From Microtetraspora fusca (GTDB taxonomy: Bacteria > Actinomycetota > Actinomycetes > Streptosporangiales > Streptosporangiaceae): DNA of 45,203 nucleotides. A model generated the notes under the pieces. That model was not told the DNA's origin and did not search any database. It worked only from the letters and a program-made list of their open reading frames with translations. The stretch lies in NCBI RefSeq assembly GCF_001570365.1, contig NZ_BBYK01000080.1, positions 16,051 through 61,253 on the forward strand, read 5' to 3'. Position 1 is the stretch's first letter. Each line of letters opens with the position of its first letter. Below are positions 24,514 to 32,915 of this stretch, in pieces. Made by a program: the position numbers and the translations under genes.

Positions 24514-24592
24514 GGTTCCACGGCGAATGGTTCCGCCTCCCGGAACTACCCCATTCCGGACGGTCCGGATCGGCCTGTCTAATACCGGAACC
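24514..24592. promoter_or_regulatory. Candidate operator region of the dioxygenase operon
   Basis: The 143-bp gap before the alpha-subunit gene has GGTTCC at 24514 and 24529, GGAAC at 24542 and GGAACC at 24587, giving inverted half-sites. It also has a perfect 7-1-7 palindrome TCCGGAC-G-GTCCGGA (24555-24569). IclR-type sites often use GTTCC/GGAAC halves. This is motif-based only. Confidence 0.45.
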
Positions 24593-24647
24593 TCAGCAGT
24601 ACGGACGACGGCGACCAGCGGTCGCCGGTCTGGGACGGAGAAGCCAC

Positions 24648-25961
24648 ATGATCGATCTCGATGAGCATGTTGACCTTGAACGCGGCGTGATGAGCCGCAA
24701 GGTCTTCGTGGATGACGACATCTACCGCCTGGAACTCGAGCGCATCTTCAGCCGTTCCTGGCTGTTCCTCGCGCACGAGAGCCAACTGCCGAAGTCCGGC
24801 AGCTTTGTGTCGACGTACATGGGCGAGGACCCGGTCATCGTCGTGCGCCGGTCCGACGGCAGCATCGGCGCCGTCCTGAACTCCTGTCGCCACCGCGGCA
24901 TGAAGGTGTGCCGGGCGGACGTCGGCACCACCCGGGCCTTCCGTTGCAGTTACCACGGCTGGACCTACGGGCTCGACGGCGACCTCGTCTCGGTGCCGAA
25001 CATGGCCGAGGGCTACCGCAACGAGCTCGACATGTCCCGCTGGGGCCTGCTGCGGGTACCGCGTGTGGAGTCGTACAAGGGCCTCATCTTCGGCACCTGG
25101 GACGCCGAGGCCCAGCCAGTGGAGGAGGCACTCGGCGACATCACCTTCCTGCTGGACACCTTCCTGGACCGCCGCCCCGGTGGCACGGAGGTGATCGGCG
25201 GGGTGCAGAAGTGGGTGATGGGCGGCAACTGGAAGCTCGCCGCGGAGCAGTTCGCCAGCGATATGTACCACTCCTTCCTGTTGCACGCCTCGGCCTGGCA
25301 GGCGCTGGCCCCGGAGGGTGCCGACCTGTCTGAGATGGTCTTCCCCAGCGTCGGCAGCCAGATGACGAGCCAGGGCTCGGGCGGCGGCTGGTTCCACGAC
25401 CCGACCGGTGCCGGCTCCGCCGTCCTGGGCCCCGTGCTGGCTGCCGACTTTACGGACCCGGCTGTTTGGGAGCGGCTCGGGGAGGTCAAGGCGGGCGGCC
25501 CCATCGGCTGTCACGCCACCGTCTTCCCGAACTTCTCCTTCCTCGGCGCGTTCCGAGTGCTGAGGGTCTGGCACCCACGAGGGCCGCACGAGATGGAGGT
25601 GTGGTCCTGGACACTCGTCGACAAGGACCAGTCGCCGGAGATCAAGGACGCCTGGCGGCGGTTCGCCTCAATGACCTTCGGTCCGACCGGGACCTTCGAG
25701 CAGGACGACGGCGAGATCTGGACCGACCTGCAGCGAGTGTCGCGCGGGCACATCGCCCAAACCGTCGATCTGAACTACCAGATGGGCATCGGGCACGAGG
25801 TGACCGATCACCCCGACTACCCGGGCCGGATCAACCACGTCTACTCGGACAACGCCGCCCGCGGGTTCTACGAGCGCTGGCTGGAACTCATGAAGACACC
25901 CCTTCGGCCCGGCCAGCGGGGCAACGCCACGGCGCGCGCCGGACAGGAGGTCACCCGGTGA
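24648..25961 (+). CDS. Aromatic ring-hydroxylating dioxygenase, alpha subunit (BphA1-like)
   Basis: The 437-residue protein has the Rieske [2Fe-2S] motif C80-x-H82, then C100-x2-H103 (NSCRHRGMK and RCSYHGW). The mononuclear iron site in the catalytic domain is D205-M-Y-H208-x4-H213, and a matching acidic residue lies near D354 (EQDDGE). It adds both atoms of O2 to an aromatic ring, giving a cis-dihydrodiol. ATG 24648 has GGAG upstream; the much longer open frame upstream belongs to other sequence. It is the first gene of a tightly coupled operon. Ring-ligand specificity cannot be deduced, though the extradiol dioxygenase and MCP hydrolase downstream point to biphenyl, alkylbenzene or arylpropionate-type substrates. 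Confidence 0.92.
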   Translation: MIDLDEHVDLERGVMSRKVFVDDDIYRLELERIFSRSWLFLAHESQLPKSGSFVSTYMGEDPVIVVRRSDGSIGAVLNSCRHRGMKVCRADVGTTRAFRCSYHGWTYGLDGDLVSVPNMAEGYRNELDMSRWGLLRVPRVESYKGLIFGTWDAEAQPVEEALGDITFLLDTFLDRRPGGTEVIGGVQKWVMGGNWKLAAEQFASDMYHSFLLHASAWQALAPEGADLSEMVFPSVGSQMTSQGSGGGWFHDPTGAGSAVLGPVLAADFTDPAVWERLGEVKAGGPIGCHATVFPNFSFLGAFRVLRVWHPRGPHEMEVWSWTLVDKDQSPEIKDAWRRFASMTFGPTGTFEQDDGEIWTDLQRVSRGHIAQTVDLNYQMGIGHEVTDHPDYPGRINHVYSDNAARGFYERWLELMKTPLRPGQRGNATARAGQEVTR

Positions 25962-26482
25962 ACACGATCCCCCACGCCGCCATGGATCCGGCCCTCCAGC
26001 TCGAGGTCGAGCAATTTCTCTACGCCGAGGCCGAACTGCTCGACGCCCGCGGGTTCCGGGAGTGGCTGGGTCTCCTCACCGAGGACGTCCGCTACTGGAT
26101 GCCCACCCGGGCGAACCGCAGCATCCGGGAGTACGCGCTGGAGGTCGCCGGGCCGGGCGAGATGGCGCACTACGACGACGACCTGGGCAGTCTCACCACC
26201 CGTGTGCGCCGTATCGAGAGCAACCAGGCGTGGTCGGAGGATCCGCCATCGCGCACGCGGCGGTTCGTCACCAACGTCCGGATCAAGCCTGACGGGTCGG
26301 AGCTCGCCGTTCGCTCCAGCCTCCTCGTCTATCAGCACCGCCTGGAACGCGAGGTCAACGTGTTCGCGGCCGGGCGTCAGGACGTGCTCCGTCGCACTCA
26401 CGACGGGCTGCGGATCGCCTCGCGCAAGGTCCTGCTGGATCAGACCGTCGTGCTGGCCAACAACATCAGTGTGTTCTTCTGA
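25958..26482 (+). CDS. Aromatic ring-hydroxylating dioxygenase, beta subunit (BphA2-like)
   Basis: The 174-residue protein matches the small subunit of Rieske dioxygenases. It reads ALQLEVEQFLYAEAELLDAR, LTEDVRYWMPTRANR, RVRRIESNQAWSEDPPSRTR and RRTHDGLRIASRKVLLDQTV. It assembles with the alpha subunit, probably as a hexamer, and has no metal site of its own. The GTG start overlaps the alpha stop (GTGA) and has a strong AGGAGGT 7 nt upstream. It supports the assignment of the alpha subunit as a ring-hydroxylating enzyme rather than a one-component oxygenase. Confidence 0.92.
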   Translation: MNTIPHAAMDPALQLEVEQFLYAEAELLDARGFREWLGLLTEDVRYWMPTRANRSIREYALEVAGPGEMAHYDDDLGSLTTRVRRIESNQAWSEDPPSRTRRFVTNVRIKPDGSELAVRSSLLVYQHRLEREVNVFAAGRQDVLRRTHDGLRIASRKVLLDQTVVLANNISVFF

Positions 26483-27357
26483 TGGGGGCCGCTGACATGA
26501 CTCCGGCCCAAGCCGCTGCCGCTGACGGCGCAGCCGCACTGATCACGACCAGCGTCGGACCGATGAACGTGCATGACATCGGAGATGGCCCGCCGGTTGT
26601 GCTGCTGCACGGCGGCGGCCCCGGGGCCTCCGGCTGGAGCAACTTCCGCGCCAATGCGCCGGCGCTCGCACAGCGGTTCCGGGTGCTGGTCATAGACCAG
26701 CCCGGATTCGGGCGGTCGCACAAGCCGGCGCACTCGTCGCCCGCCGAGCTCAATCCGTACAACGCTCGCGCCGTGCTGTCGGTGCTCGACGAGCTCGGGA
26801 TCGACCAGGCGGATTTCGTCGGAAACAGCATGGGCGGCGCGACCGCGATGACGATCGCCCTGGAAGCACCCCAGCGCGCGAGACGATTGGTGCTGATGGG
26901 AACCGGCGGCGGGGTGCCGCTCTTCGCGCCCGAGCCGTCCGAGGGCTACCGGGTGATGGGACGGTTCTACGCCGATGAGGGCCCGACCAGGGAAAAGATG
27001 CGGGAACTGGTCGAGGTGATGACCTACGCCGGCGCGGGCGAGAGCGACGAGCTCATCGATGAGCGGCTGCGGGCGGCCACCGACCCGGAGGCGATGCGGT
27101 TCTACGAAGTCATGAACCAGATCTTCCGCTCCGGCAAACGAGGCGATCTGTGGCGGAGGGTGGACCAGGTGCAGCACGAAGTACTGCTGGTCTGGGGTCG
27201 CGACGACCGGACTGTGCCCATGGACGCGGCGATGTTCCTGCTGCGGCAGCTGCCGCAGGCGGAGTTGCATGTCTTCTCTCAATGCGCGCACTGGGTTCAG
27301 TCCGAGCGGGCCACGGCGTTCAACAGCCTGGTCACCGAGTTCCTCACCCGACCATGA
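26482..27357 (+). CDS. Meta-cleavage product hydrolase (BphD/MhpC-type C-C hydrolase)
   Basis: The 291-residue alpha/beta hydrolase has the MCP-hydrolase oxyanion motif LLHGGGPGASGWSNFRAN. The nucleophile Ser116 lies in VGNSMGGATA, with an acid in VWGRDDRTVP and a histidine in SQCAHWVQSE. It should cut the C-C bond of a 2-hydroxy-6-oxo-dienoate made by the extradiol enzyme, releasing an acid and a 2-hydroxypentadienoate. The start overlaps the beta-subunit stop by 1 nt (TGATG). Gene order places it before the dehydrogenase and the ring-cleaving enzyme, different from the classical bphABCD order. Confidence 0.92.
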   Translation: MGAADMTPAQAAAADGAAALITTSVGPMNVHDIGDGPPVVLLHGGGPGASGWSNFRANAPALAQRFRVLVIDQPGFGRSHKPAHSSPAELNPYNARAVLSVLDELGIDQADFVGNSMGGATAMTIALEAPQRARRLVLMGTGGGVPLFAPEPSEGYRVMGRFYADEGPTREKMRELVEVMTYAGAGESDELIDERLRAATDPEAMRFYEVMNQIFRSGKRGDLWRRVDQVQHEVLLVWGRDDRTVPMDAAMFLLRQLPQAELHVFSQCAHWVQSERATAFNSLVTEFLTRP

Positions 27358-28199
27358 CACGTCCATTGGGCTGGCTCGATGGACAGGTGACCCTGATCAC
27401 CGGCGGCGGTGCCGGGCTCGGTCGGGCCATTGCGGAGCGCTTCGTCACAGAGGGGGCGCACGTCGCCGCGTTCGACCGCTCCGTCACACGGCTGGAAAGG
27501 CTCACAGCGGAGGTGCCGGAAGTACTCGGCATCGTCGGGGACGTCCGCTCGCTCGGCGACAACGAGCGTGCGGTCCAGCAGGTGCGACAGCGGTTCGGCC
27601 GACTGGACGTGGTGGTCGCGAACGCGGGTATCTGGGACTTTCAGGCCAGCTTGGACAGCCTCCCCGCCGATTCCGTCGACGATGCCTTCGACGAGGTGTT
27701 CCATACCAACGTCAAGGGATATCTGCTGGCGGCCAAGGCTGCGGCCCCGGCGCTCCGCCGCCGCCGGGGCTCCTTGATCCTGACCCTGTCCAACGCCTCG
27801 TTCCACCCTGACGGCGGCGGGCCCCTGTACACCGCGTCCAAGCACGCGGCGCACGGCCTGTTGCGCCAGCTCGCCTATGAACTGGCGCCGGACATCCGGG
27901 TCAACGCCGTCGCACCAGGGGGTATGGCCACCGAGCTGTCAGGGCCGACTGCGCTTGGGCTGGACTCGGCATCCATCTCCACGCGGGCCGGTGAATGGCA
28001 GGACGTGATGGCGCGGGCCCTGCCGCTGAGCATGGTCCCGACCGTGGACGACATGACGTCCGCCTACGTCCTGCTCGCCTCCCGCTCAGGCGCGAAGGCG
28101 ATGACCGGAGCCGTGATCGAAGCCGACGGCGGGATCGGCGTACGCGGCGTCTTCCACCGGGCGGGCAGCGGCAACAGGCCCGCCACCAGCGATCTGTAA
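27354..28199 (+). CDS. cis-Dihydrodiol dehydrogenase (BphB-like SDR)
   Basis: The 281-residue short-chain dehydrogenase has the NAD motif LITGGGAGLGRAIAERF near residue 15. ANAGIWD and the catalytic YTASKHA (Tyr-x3-Lys) follow, with a Ser in TLSNASFHPDGG. The length, the ANAGIWD motif and context match BphB-type enzymes that oxidise the cis-dihydrodiol to a catechol with NAD+. Its ATG overlaps the hydrolase stop by 4 nt (ATGA). No separate promoter is visible, so it depends on the operon. Confidence 0.92.
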   Translation: MTRPLGWLDGQVTLITGGGAGLGRAIAERFVTEGAHVAAFDRSVTRLERLTAEVPEVLGIVGDVRSLGDNERAVQQVRQRFGRLDVVVANAGIWDFQASLDSLPADSVDDAFDEVFHTNVKGYLLAAKAAAPALRRRRGSLILTLSNASFHPDGGGPLYTASKHAAHGLLRQLAYELAPDIRVNAVAPGGMATELSGPTALGLDSASISTRAGEWQDVMARALPLSMVPTVDDMTSAYVLLASRSGAKAMTGAVIEADGGIGVRGVFHRAGSGNRPATSDL

Positions 28200-28220
28200 C
28201 GAAATGATCGGAGAACAATC

Positions 28221-29087
28221 ATGGGCAGTGTCCGCGCGCTCGCACAGTTGGGCGTGGAAACCCGGGACCCGGCTGCCTGGCGCAAGTTCGGCACCACAGT
28301 CCTCGGCATGCAGGAGACCCCGGCGCCATCGGGAGAGCTGCGGCTAAGGATGGACAGGATGACCTACCGGCTGGCCGTTGCGGTCGGCGACCAGGACAGG
28401 CTCGGCTACCTGGCTTGGGAAGTGGGCGAGGAGTCGGAGCTGGCCGAGATCGTGGCGCGACTCGAGAAGGCCGGCTACCCAGTGCAGGAGGCGAGCCGCG
28501 AGGAGGCCGAGCGTCGCGACGTGCAGCAGCTACTGCACACCGTCGACCCAGGCGGCTACCAGGTCCACCTGATCCGGGGCGCCCTCGCGACGACGGAGCC
28601 CTTCGCCTCGCCCACGGGCAGCACGTTCCTCGCCGATGGGCTGGGCCTTGGGCACGCCGTCCTCGCCGTTCGCGATTACGAGGCAGCCCTCCACTTCTAC
28701 CGTGACCTCCTGGGCATGCGGCTCACTGACCAGCTCGACCTGCACGGCACCAGCGTGACCTTCCTGCACTGCAACCCGCGCCATCACAGCCTGGCGCTGG
28801 TCGACGCCGGCGCGGACGAGGGCATGCACCACTTCATGGTCGAGCTGGGCACGCTGGACGACGTCGGGCACTCCTACGACCGATGTCTGGCCGGAGCCGC
28901 GCCTGTGGCCGCGTCGCTCGGCCGGCACAGCAACGACGGCGTGGTCTCCTTCTACGCTGCCACCCCGTCCGGGTTCACGGTGGAGATCGGCTGGGGTGGT
29001 CTGCTGGTGGATGACCAGACCTGGCGGCCCGCGAGACTGACCGGCCCGAGCGCCTGGGGGCACCACGCCGCCGGTGCCACGCAGTGA
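28221..29087 (+). CDS. Extradiol ring-cleavage dioxygenase (BphC type I)
   Basis: The 288-residue protein is a two-domain vicinal-oxygen-chelate enzyme. The iron ligands are H145 (LGLGHAVLAV), H204 (GMHHFMVELG) and E255 (FTVEIGWGG), with supporting H236 (GRHSND) and Y245. It should cleave a catechol next to the two hydroxyls, as 2,3-dihydroxybiphenyl 1,2-dioxygenase does, making the ring-opened substrate of the C-C hydrolase two genes upstream. The ATG has GGAG 8 nt upstream and 21 nt of spacing after the dehydrogenase stop. Complete active-site residues suggest a functional enzyme. Confidence 0.93.
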   Translation: MGSVRALAQLGVETRDPAAWRKFGTTVLGMQETPAPSGELRLRMDRMTYRLAVAVGDQDRLGYLAWEVGEESELAEIVARLEKAGYPVQEASREEAERRDVQQLLHTVDPGGYQVHLIRGALATTEPFASPTGSTFLADGLGLGHAVLAVRDYEAALHFYRDLLGMRLTDQLDLHGTSVTFLHCNPRHHSLALVDAGADEGMHHFMVELGTLDDVGHSYDRCLAGAAPVAASLGRHSNDGVVSFYAATPSGFTVEIGWGGLLVDDQTWRPARLTGPSAWGHHAAGATQ

Positions 29088-29416
29088 GCGGACCGGGAAC
29101 AGGCGGCCGCACTCGCAGTGAGCACCGCGTCTGCGCCGTGGATGACCTGCCCCCCGGCGAGGTCGCCGTGTTGGCGGACGGAGATCCGGTCGCGGTGTTC
29201 AACGTGGACGGGAAACTGCTGGCCATCGCCGACACCTGCAGCCACGAAACCGCCTCCTTGGCGGAGGGCTGGGTCGACGGGGAGACAGTCGAATGCCCGT
29301 ACCATCTCGCGCGCTTCTGCCTGCGCACCGGCCGGGCGCTCTGCCTTCCCGCGACACAGCCGGTGGCGACCTACCAAGTGATCGTCCGCGACGGTTTCGT
29401 GTATGTCCTCCGGTGA
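29084..29416 (+). CDS. Rieske ferredoxin of the dioxygenase (BphA3-like)
   Basis: The 110-residue protein has the Rieske motif C52-S-H54 (DTCSHETAS) and C71-P-Y-H74 (ECPYHLARF). It is a small soluble electron carrier between the FAD reductase and the alpha subunit. The GTG start overlaps the extradiol gene stop by 4 nt. Its position at the end of the operon, after the ring-cleaving enzyme, is unusual compared with the common A1-A2-A3 order. The matching reductase is in the divergent unit at 22.2-23.4 kb. Confidence 0.92.
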   Translation: MSGPGTGGRTRSEHRVCAVDDLPPGEVAVLADGDPVAVFNVDGKLLAIADTCSHETASLAEGWVDGETVECPYHLARFCLRTGRALCLPATQPVATYQVIVRDGFVYVLR

Positions 29417-30593
29417 ACCTGGGCGTGGCCGCGGCACTTCGGGGCCACGCCCAGGGCTGTTGGTGGCGGGACTTTGCGTCGTGATCGCATCGATGGCCAC
29501 CGGACTGGTCTCGCCCGCGTTGCCGGACATTGCGGCCTCCCTGCACGTGTCGGCTGCCGCCGCCGGCCTATTGGTGTCCGCTACCTCCGCCCCTGCCCTG
29601 CTGGCCACCCCAGTGGCAGGCGTCATGATCGGTCGCTGGGGCCGCCGCGCCGTGCTCGTCCCGGCGCTCTTGGTGTTCGCGGGGGGCGGGCTGGCCGCCA
29701 TGCTCAGCCCCGGCTACCCGGCGTTGCTGGCCGCGAGGCTGGTCCAGGGCACCGCCACCGGCGTGCTGCTCACGCTTTCACTGGTGCTCGTCGCCGACTG
29801 GGCGGCGGCGGCTTCGCTGCCCAAGGCGCTGGGGCGCAACGGTGCGGTGAACATGGCGAGCCTCGCGTTGCTGCCCCTGGCCGGCAGCGTGCTCACGGCC
29901 GCCGCGGGCTGGCGCGCGGCATTTGCTCCGTGCCTGCTCGCGATCCCACTGGCGTGCGTGGTCGCACTGTGGTTGCCCGATGTGCGATCGGCAGCCCGCG
30001 GCGGCGCCTCCCCCGTGCCACCGTTGCCGAGGCCGCTCAGGTCGCACATCCTGCGCTCTGGAACGGCAATGGCGGCCGCCCTGGCCTGCCTGTTCGGTGT
30101 CAGCTTCACGGTGCTGCCGCTCCGCCTCCAGGATCACCTTCCGTCCGCCGAGGAGTTTCGGGGGGTGCTGATCGGGCTGCCGCTCGCCGCGGCCTTCGTC
30201 GGCGCCCTGACGGCTGGCCGACTGCTACGGCGCTGGCAGCCATGGACCCTGACGGCCGTCGGATTCGCGCTGTTCACAGCAGGCTTCACCGTCACGGCGA
30301 CCACCGCTTCGGTGTGGCTCGTGGCCGTCGCCGCCTTGGTTTACGGCAGCGGGTTCACGCTGATCTCGGTATCCATGCAGACATTGGCAGCACGGCTGGC
30401 GACCGAGCCATACCGGACGAGCCTGCTCGCCGACTGGGGGACGGTCGGCAGAGCCGGCCAGGCCGCGGGTCCGGCCGTTGCCGGGCTGATGGTCACGCAG
30501 ACCGGCACGGGTGGCACCTTCCTGCTGGGCGCGTTGCTGGCGGCCGCGTCGGCCGTTGGCTCCACCGTGCTTGCCCGTGTCGACGGCGGCTGA
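29403..30593 (+). CDS. MFS transporter at the end of the aromatic operon
   Basis: The 396-residue membrane protein has about 12 helices. It begins MSSGEPGRGRGTSGPRPG and has helix 1 VAGLCVVIASMATGLVSPAL. The loop 2-3 motif is GRWGRRAVLVPALLVF, and helix 5 reads SLALLPLAGSVLTAAAG. Its start overlaps the ferredoxin gene by 14 nt, so it is part of the operon. Uptake of the aromatic substrate is the likely role; efflux of a toxic catechol is the alternative. No transcription terminator with a T-run follows; a weak CCCGC/GCGGG hairpin lies at 30640-30664. Confidence 0.88.
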   Translation: MSSGEPGRGRGTSGPRPGLLVAGLCVVIASMATGLVSPALPDIAASLHVSAAAAGLLVSATSAPALLATPVAGVMIGRWGRRAVLVPALLVFAGGGLAAMLSPGYPALLAARLVQGTATGVLLTLSLVLVADWAAAASLPKALGRNGAVNMASLALLPLAGSVLTAAAGWRAAFAPCLLAIPLACVVALWLPDVRSAARGGASPVPPLPRPLRSHILRSGTAMAAALACLFGVSFTVLPLRLQDHLPSAEEFRGVLIGLPLAAAFVGALTAGRLLRRWQPWTLTAVGFALFTAGFTVTATTASVWLVAVAALVYGSGFTLISVSMQTLAARLATEPYRTSLLADWGTVGRAGQAAGPAVAGLMVTQTGTGGTFLLGALLAAASAVGSTVLARVDGG

Positions 30594-30830
30594 AAAATGG
30601 CGTAGGCACAGAGTCCGTGAGGGCGGCTGTCAATCCTGTCCCGCTGAAAACCCAGTTTCGCGGGGCATCCAGCGTGGACGAGGCGAACACGCGACAGGCG
30701 GTGCGGTTGCTCGCTGTGCGGCTGCCGTCCTGGAGCGTCTGTACGGCCGGCACACCGGTCACTGAACTGCGCCGGGTTTCGTGGACGCAACCCGGAGATC
30801 ATGTAGCCGGGCGCGGGGGAGCACACACCA

Positions 30831-31346
30831 TCAAGCCCGAAAACCCGGTGCGCGCCGGAGAAGGTGCTGCTGCCAGACGTGGTTTTCCTCGAAGTGGTTG
30901 TCGTAGAGGTCCTGGGCTTCGAGGATGCTCTCCAAGGTGGCCTCGCCCTTGGCGACGCGCTGCAGTTGGCGGAAGTACTCGAAGCGCTCTATTCCGGGCG
31001 TGACGACGATCAGCAGATCGGCCTCGGTTCCGGGGGCGGCGGCGAAGGCGTGCACGGCGCGGGGCGGGACCACGACCAGGTCTCCCTGCTCCGCCGTGAG
31101 GACGCGTTCTCCGGTGAGGATCTCGGCCGCCCCCCGCAGGACGTAGAAGAGCTCGCTGGCCCTGGTGTGATGGTGCGGCGACGCTCCCGAGGCTCCCTGC
31201 CCGAGGGTGATCCGCTGAGCACTGAGAGCTCCTCCAACCTGACTGCTGTCGGCATACAGTCGCCCGGTCACCTGGGCGGTCGTGAGGATCTCGGTCTCCG
31301 CCTCTCGTACCACCACGACATCATGGGATGAAACAGGTAGTGACAT
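30831..31346 (-). CDS. Cupin-domain protein
   Basis: The 171-residue protein has one cupin barrel around SGASPHHHTRASELFYVLRG, with three histidines as metal-ligand candidates. Later parts are GDLVVVPPRAVHAFAAAPGT and a helical tail (ERFEYFRQLQRVAKGEAT). It may bind a small ligand or act as an oxygenase or isomerase; nothing fixes the reaction. ATG 31346 has AAAGAGG about 9 nt upstream, within the 3' end of the SARP gene, which it overlaps by 26 nt. The two are therefore expressed from one message. Confidence 0.8.
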   Translation of the reverse strand: MSLPVSSHDVVVVREAETEILTTAQVTGRLYADSSQVGGALSAQRITLGQGASGASPHHHTRASELFYVLRGAAEILTGERVLTAEQGDLVVVPPRAVHAFAAAPGTEADLLIVVTPGIERFEYFRQLQRVAKGEATLESILEAQDLYDNHFEENHVWQQHLLRRAPGFRA

Positions 31347-32250
31347 ATGACAGCGCCTCTTTCGTCGTCGGTAGAGTGCCCGTCTGTGGCGACGTTGCCG
31401 ACACCTTCGGAGTGAACCTGGTGGTCGCCTGACGCCGCCCCCTCGCACAGCTGTTGCCGTGCAGTCGGACTACGTGCCGCGGCGTGAGCGAGGGATCGTG
31501 ATGCAGGATCCGATCCTCCATCACGCGGATGCGAGGATCGGGGTCGAGACCGAAGGCCTCGGCCATCTGCCTGCGTCCTTCGGCGATGAGGGACAGCGCG
31601 TCCGCCTGCCGTCCCGCCTGGTAGAGCGCGTGCGCGGTGAGCACACGCAGCCGCTCCCGGTACGGGAAGGCCGCCAGCAGCCGTCCCAGTTCGGGGACCA
31701 GCACAGGGCCGAGCCCCTGAGCCAGATCCGCCTCCGCCGCGTCCTCGATGAGGCCCCTGTGCAATTCGGCCAGGTAGTGCGCCTCGTCACGGATCCATGG
31801 CCCGTCGGGAAAATCCTTCAGCGGCGCCCCGCGCCACTCGGCGAGTGCCCTGCGCAGATGGGCCGACGCCTGCGCGCTGTGGCCCGCGGCGAAGAGCCTG
31901 CGGCCCTCCTGTGCCAGGATGCGCACCCGTCCGATGTCCAGGGACTCCTGCCGGATGGTCAGGCGGTAGCCCCTGGAGTGCCTGGTGAGGATCTCGTAGT
32001 CGCCGCGTCGCTCCGTACCCGGCTCGAGGATCCGGCGCAGCTTGGACACGTACGCATGCAGGCTGTTCACGGCGACGCGACTGTTCGCGGTCTCCGGCCA
32101 GATCACGTCGATGAGCCGCTCGATGTCGATGGTCTTATCTGCCCTGAGCATCAGCGCGCCGAGCACCATGCGCTGCTTTCTGGGGCCGAGATCAAGTGAC
32201 GTGCCGTCAGCCGCCAGCACCGCCGTCTCACCGAGTAGCCGGAAGTCCAT
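31321..32250 (-). CDS. SARP-type transcription activator (OmpR-like HTH plus BTAD)
   Basis: The 309-residue protein starts MDFRLLGETAVLAADGTSLD and LGPRKQRMVLGALMLRADKT. This is an AfsR/SARP DNA-binding winged helix with the VNSLHAYVSKLRRILEPG recognition region, followed by a bacterial transcriptional activation domain (LAQGLGPVLVPELGRLLAAF). The last 45 residues are low complexity and Thr/Arg-rich. SARPs activate secondary-metabolite pathways, but no biosynthetic cluster is present here. The ATG at 32250 has GGAGGAG within the 12 nt before it, so I prefer it to the ATG at 32262. It lies downstream of a second cupin gene (66-nt gap), same strand. Confidence 0.9.
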   Translation of the reverse strand: MDFRLLGETAVLAADGTSLDLGPRKQRMVLGALMLRADKTIDIERLIDVIWPETANSRVAVNSLHAYVSKLRRILEPGTERRGDYEILTRHSRGYRLTIRQESLDIGRVRILAQEGRRLFAAGHSAQASAHLRRALAEWRGAPLKDFPDGPWIRDEAHYLAELHRGLIEDAAEADLAQGLGPVLVPELGRLLAAFPYRERLRVLTAHALYQAGRQADALSLIAEGRRQMAEAFGLDPDPRIRVMEDRILHHDPSLTPRHVVRLHGNSCARGRRQATTRFTPKVSATSPQTGTLPTTKEALSYVTTCFIP

Positions 32251-32316
32251 GATCTCCTCCATGAATGACGGGAGGCCCCTGGCCGGGGCCTCCCTCGGCT
32301 GGCCTGAATGAGAGGG

Positions 32317-32778
32317 TTACTCCGCGGGACGGCCGATGAAGCTGGTCCGGTTCCGCTCAGCGATCTCGGTGATGAGCGGAGCCAGTTCCTCCATCGCGCC
32401 CCCGGGGGGAACGTTCGCGTCGAGGTCGGCGAAGAGCTTTCCGGTGCCGTCGGTCAGGCTGAAAGCCAGGAACTTCGCGGCCTTGCTGCGCACCTCGATG
32501 GTGTGCACGGCACCAGTGGGGACCGTGATCGACTCGCCGGGGCCCATCTCGTACCGCTTGGAGCCCACCTGAACTGACATCCTGCCGTGCAGCATGTAGT
32601 ACGACTCGGGCCAGGGGTGCCGGTGCGGCGGGACGAAGCTACCTCGCTCGCCGTCGATCTCGAACAACTCGTACTCACCATTGGTGTGCTCCGCGCCGAC
32701 CTTCACCGTCGCGGTGCTGTCGACCGTGAACAGCTCCCTGCCCTCGCCGGCAAGGCTGTGGTGAATCTGCTGGGACAT
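32317..32778 (-). CDS. Cupin-domain protein
   Basis: The 153-residue protein has a cupin_2 domain with SFVPPHRHPWPESYYMLHGR, giving metal-ligand histidines and a glutamate, and PGESITVPTGAVHTIEVRS. A C-terminal helix with ITEIAERNRTSFIGRPAE follows. The start ATG 32778 has GGAG 5 nt upstream. It lies upstream of the SARP gene on the same strand and is divergent from a LuxR-type gene. It may be a small-molecule-binding protein linked to this regulatory set. The enzymatic role is not evident, and it is not closely similar to the other cupin. Confidence 0.82.
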   Translation of the reverse strand: MSQQIHHSLAGEGRELFTVDSTATVKVGAEHTNGEYELFEIDGERGSFVPPHRHPWPESYYMLHGRMSVQVGSKRYEMGPGESITVPTGAVHTIEVRSKAAKFLAFSLTDGTGKLFADLDANVPPGGAMEELAPLITEIAERNRTSFIGRPAE

Positions 32779-32915
32779 CGAATCTCCTTCTGTGACACTG
32801 GGGTCGCAGTCCCCGGTGCTACTGCGTTGCGCCCTCACGTTAAGAACCAGGTGCGGTTGCGCTCCATCCCAGGCGAAGGGGTGATCTCGCCCGGCCGGCA
32901 CCCCAGGAATCTGGG

